The notes under the pieces: generated by a model
Database searches by the model: none
The model's input: the letters and a program-made list of their open reading frames with translations, nothing else
Told to the model about the DNA's origin: nothing
Shown here: piece after piece, positions 3,772 to 6,074 of the stretch
Numbering within the stretch: the stretch's first letter is position 1
Layout: every line of letters starts with the position of its first letter
Position numbers and translations under genes: made by a program
Assembly (NCBI GenBank): GCA_027593305.1
Contig: JAQCJA010000306.1
Coordinates: 1-6,074 of the forward strand
Origin: a bacterium
Lineage (GTDB): Bacteria > Latescibacterota > UBA2968 > UBA8231
DNA: 6,074 nt
Direction of reading: 5' to 3'

Positions 3772-6074
3772 CTAGGGCAATGTCGGCATTGCCGCCAGGG
3801 CCTGCGCCAGCGACTCCACGCCCTGCTGCTCCCAGCGGTAGGCTTGCCGCACCCTGGACGCCGCTTGCTGCGCCACCTCCGGATCGGAGATGTCGCCAGC
3901 CGGCCGCCCCTGATGCGGAAACATCTCGGCCAGCCCGGTCAGTTGCTCCACTTCCAGATCGTAGCTGTCGGCAGCGGCCACCAGGTGTTCTGCTGCCTGA
4001 GGGGTGTACTTCGCCGAGATGTCTCTGACGTACGCCGCCGCCGCGGTGCGCGCCCCGAGAAGCACACCAACTGTGAACGCCAGGCTGCGGTTGCTGTACA
4101 CGGCACCGCTCTCAACATCGGCGGCCATGTGTTCGAAGCCCTGGAATCCGTTGTGGTAGGGTGATCCGAGTTCGTCCGCCCGGTGCGCCTCGGCCAGGGC
4201 GAATTCCAGGGACGCCCGCTCCGCAAAGCGCTCATCGACCGGATGCCGGTCACCCAGCAGCAGTACCTCCAGGCCCCCTACCGATCCGTGGATGCTCTCG
4301 CCCAACGCGTCCAGAGCGCTCGGCTCGAGGCTGCCGCCCCAGCTGCTGATGGTGTAGAGATGCTCGCGCTTCGGATGGTAGCCGACGACCAGGTCATGGG
4401 ACCATCTCAGACGCGCGATGGCGGGTACGCCCCTGTCGATGCTGGCACCGATCGCCTCGAATGCGGCCAGTTGCTTGCCGGTGAAATCGGCATCTTCCCG
4501 GGCCGCCTGGATGGCCTGTACGTCATACCCGAGGTTCGCGTACAGATGCGACATTTCGGCCAGGTCCACGCCTGTGGGACCCGTGTAGTCCAGGGAGTCG
4601 GCCATGCGGAAGCGGAAGGCATGGCCACTGACACCCATAAGCCATGTCTGCGAGAGTTCCTCTCCGGACACGTGCTGCAGGGCGCCGGCGAGGGCGCTGA
4701 GCAGGCTCTCGTCACCGGCAGGTACCGTCGCACCTTCCAGCACAATGGCGTCGTCAGGGATCTGCTGACCGTCCCGCTCCTCGACTGTGAGTTCTTTCGG
4801 CCCGGCAGCCAGCGCAACATCACCCGCTGGCGCCCTGAACTGGAGGCCCGCCACACGGTTGCCGTCGTAGCGGGGATCAGTCTCCGGCTCGCAGATGTTG
4901 AGGCTGAAATCGAAGCCGCCACGCCCCTGGTCGGCCCGCACCAGCACCGTGTTGCCACCCTCGTGGATCCGGATCGTCTCCCGGTCGTTCGGCAACCTGT
5001 GCCGCCGCCGTCCCTCGTACATGTAGACCTGCTCGCCGTTGATCCAGACCTTCAACCCCTCGTCCGAACCAAGCCACAACTCGGCCGCCTGGTCCTTGTC
5101 CGCAGTGAATTCGGCGTAGGCGTAGACCACACAAATGGCGGGATCATCAAAGAGCTTGTCCAGGTCGATCTTGTCGTCGTGAAAGAACACCGGAACCGAC
5201 CATCCGTCCTGACCGGCTACAACGCCGGGGTTGCGGACGTCGACAAGTTCGGCCCCGTCGGCGAACTGGTTCCTGGCAAGCGGCCCTTGCAGCACCCAGG
5301 TCCGGTTGCCCTGACCGTAGTGGCGTCCCCAGTCACCCGGCGTCTTCTCGAAGCGCGCTGCCACCTGCTCGAGAGGGCTCCCCTTGACCTTGATCATCTT
5401 CGGATCGGCTTGCCCGAGACCTTTGCGCGCGCCCAGCGTGATATGCTCGACATCGGCCGGGTTCAGTCCCATCAACAGCGCCCCGATCGCATCGGCGGCG
5501 ACGACATCGGCGCTGGCCAGGATCGTGTTCATCCGCTTCTGTATGCCGCCGAACTTGCCCGTCTTGGCGCGCTCCATGGACATGATCATGTCGACGAGGG
5601 TGAAGTCGGGTGCGGCGATGGCGACGACGTCGGTGATCGTCTCGTCAATGATCTCGCTGCTGTGGGGGATGCCCGGGTTGCCGCTGCGCGGCGGATAGCC
5701 GGACATCTTCGGCCAACCGTAGACCAGCCCCGGGAATACGCCGATGAAGTTCTTCATCGCCGAGGTCATGCTGATCTCGTGGATCTTGAGCACCGGCGCC
5801 GATATCAGGAAATCGTTCTCGAGGATGGCCAGGGGGAGCTTCCATTCGTCCTGGGCGTAGCCGCCATCAGGCACCGAGACCTCAGCAACCTCGTCGAAGT
5901 TCAGGTCGATGATGTCCAGCTCGATGCCAGCCAGATCCGGATCGTTGAGCATCTGCCGGTAGCCGGCGACCGCGAAGCCGTCAACCAGCTCGATCTCTCC
6001 CTCGATCGCCACATCGCTGCTGCCCGGGGGAACCCACTCCGCCGGTCCTTCCACGATGCTGATCCGCGCTTGCG
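3772..6074 (-). CDS. Multidomain DUF362 protein with beta-sandwich and C39/BtrH-like domains, 5'-truncated by the window
   Basis: The open frame runs off base 6074; the GTG at 6054 is almost certainly an internal Val, since QARISIV precedes it in frame. Numbering from that GTG gives 760 residues. Residues 1-235 are DUF362 (PF04015): PVLKIHEISMTSAMKNFIG (87-105), the GWPK segment, VDMIMSMERAKTGKFGG (154-170), and MNTILASADVVAADAIGALL (175-194). About 245-390 is a beta-sandwich like those of PA14/CBM-type modules, with AELWLGSDEGLKVWINGEQV (324-343) and GGNTVLVRADQGRGGFDFSL (366-385). About 435-600 resembles the papain-fold C39/BtrH-like group: WLMGVSGHAFRF (471-482), NLGYDV, RGVPAIARL and SHDLVVGYHPK (552-562), then YTISSWGG. 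Residues 600-760 are mostly alanine-rich helix. DUF362 has no settled biochemical role; some members carry ferredoxin-type clusters, not seen here. A function cannot be assigned. No membrane segment is visible; the true N-terminus and any signal are outside the window. It converges on the GH26 gene. Confidence 0.8.
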   Translation of the reverse strand, partial: QARISIVEGPAEWVPPGSSDVAIEGEIELVDGFAVAGYRQMLNDPDLAGIELDIIDLNFDEVAEVSVPDGGYAQDEWKLPLAILENDFLISAPVLKIHEISMTSAMKNFIGVFPGLVYGWPKMSGYPPRSGNPGIPHSSEIIDETITDVVAIAAPDFTLVDMIMSMERAKTGKFGGIQKRMNTILASADVVAADAIGALLMGLNPADVEHITLGARKGLGQADPKMIKVKGSPLEQVAARFEKTPGDWGRHYGQGNRTWVLQGPLARNQFADGAELVDVRNPGVVAGQDGWSVPVFFHDDKIDLDKLFDDPAICVVYAYAEFTADKDQAAELWLGSDEGLKVWINGEQVYMYEGRRRHRLPNDRETIRIHEGGNTVLVRADQGRGGFDFSLNICEPETDPRYDGNRVAGLQFRAPAGDVALAAGPKELTVEERDGQQIPDDAIVLEGATVPAGDESLLSALAGALQHVSGEELSQTWLMGVSGHAFRFRMADSLDYTGPTGVDLAEMSHLYANLGYDVQAIQAAREDADFTGKQLAAFEAIGASIDRGVPAIARLRWSHDLVVGYHPKREHLYTISSWGGSLEPSALDALGESIHGSVGGLEVLLLGDRHPVDERFAERASLEFALAEAHRADELGSPYHNGFQGFEHMAADVESGAVYSNRSLAFTVGVLLGARTAAAAYVRDISAKYTPQAAEHLVAAADSYDLEVEQLTGLAEMFPHQGRPAGDISDPEVAQQAASRVRQAYRWEQQGVESLAQALAAMPTLP

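Noticed and set aside
4407..4958. 183-codon minus-strand frame
   Set aside because: Same strand as the DUF362 fusion but in a shifted frame, with a Ser/Arg/Pro-rich composition. It is a shadow.
1..6074. CRISPR array, tRNA, rRNA, transposase or toxin-antitoxin pair
   Set aside because: Looked for on both strands. No spaced direct repeats of CRISPR type, no tRNA-like or rRNA-like sequence, and no transposase or toxin motifs were found.

Overview
This 6.1-kb, GC-rich bacterial window is drawn from an ordinary chromosomal or metagenomic contig. Both ends cut through genes. No tRNA, rRNA, CRISPR array, insertion sequence or phage gene was recognised. The gene mix is a TetR regulator with an SDR enzyme, a VOC gene beside an AlkD-type DNA glycosylase, a GH26 glycosidase lipoprotein, and a large DUF362 fusion protein. 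This suggests a free-living heterotroph able to attack polysaccharides. A lineage such as Latescibacterota or Poribacteria would fit the DUF362 fusion, but that is impression only; no taxonomic marker is present.

Left part (1-1059). On the minus strand a TetR/AcrR repressor gene (265-840) is followed by the start of a short-chain dehydrogenase gene (214 to beyond the window). A hairpin with T-tracts straddles the tetR stop codon and looks like an intrinsic terminator or attenuator between them. A TTGACA box and a CTAAC/GTTAG inverted repeat just upstream of tetR are a plausible autoregulated promoter. The spacer up to 1059 holds a nested inverted repeat (915-956) and four copies of a 9-bp tandem repeat (994-1029).

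Middle (1060-2712). On the plus strand a compact VOC-fold gene (1060-1368) is followed 12 bp later by an AlkD-like DNA glycosylase (1381-2118). The VOC protein lacks the usual first helix and second strand. The glycosylase keeps all the key residues of AlkD. The next 594 bp contain the wreck of an MFS transporter on the minus strand (about 2218-2516), then about 180 bp without recognisable content.

Right part (2713-6074). A GH26 (beta-mannanase-type) lipoprotein gene appears to start at a CTG codon behind a strong Shine-Dalgarno sequence; starting at the later TTG would cut off the signal peptide. It converges on a minus-strand gene of at least 767 codons that runs off the window. That gene encodes a DUF362 domain, a beta-sandwich (PA14/CBM-like) domain, a C39/BtrH-like papain-fold domain and a helical tail. 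This multidomain fusion is the least ordinary object in the window. No complete new system can be demonstrated from these bases alone.
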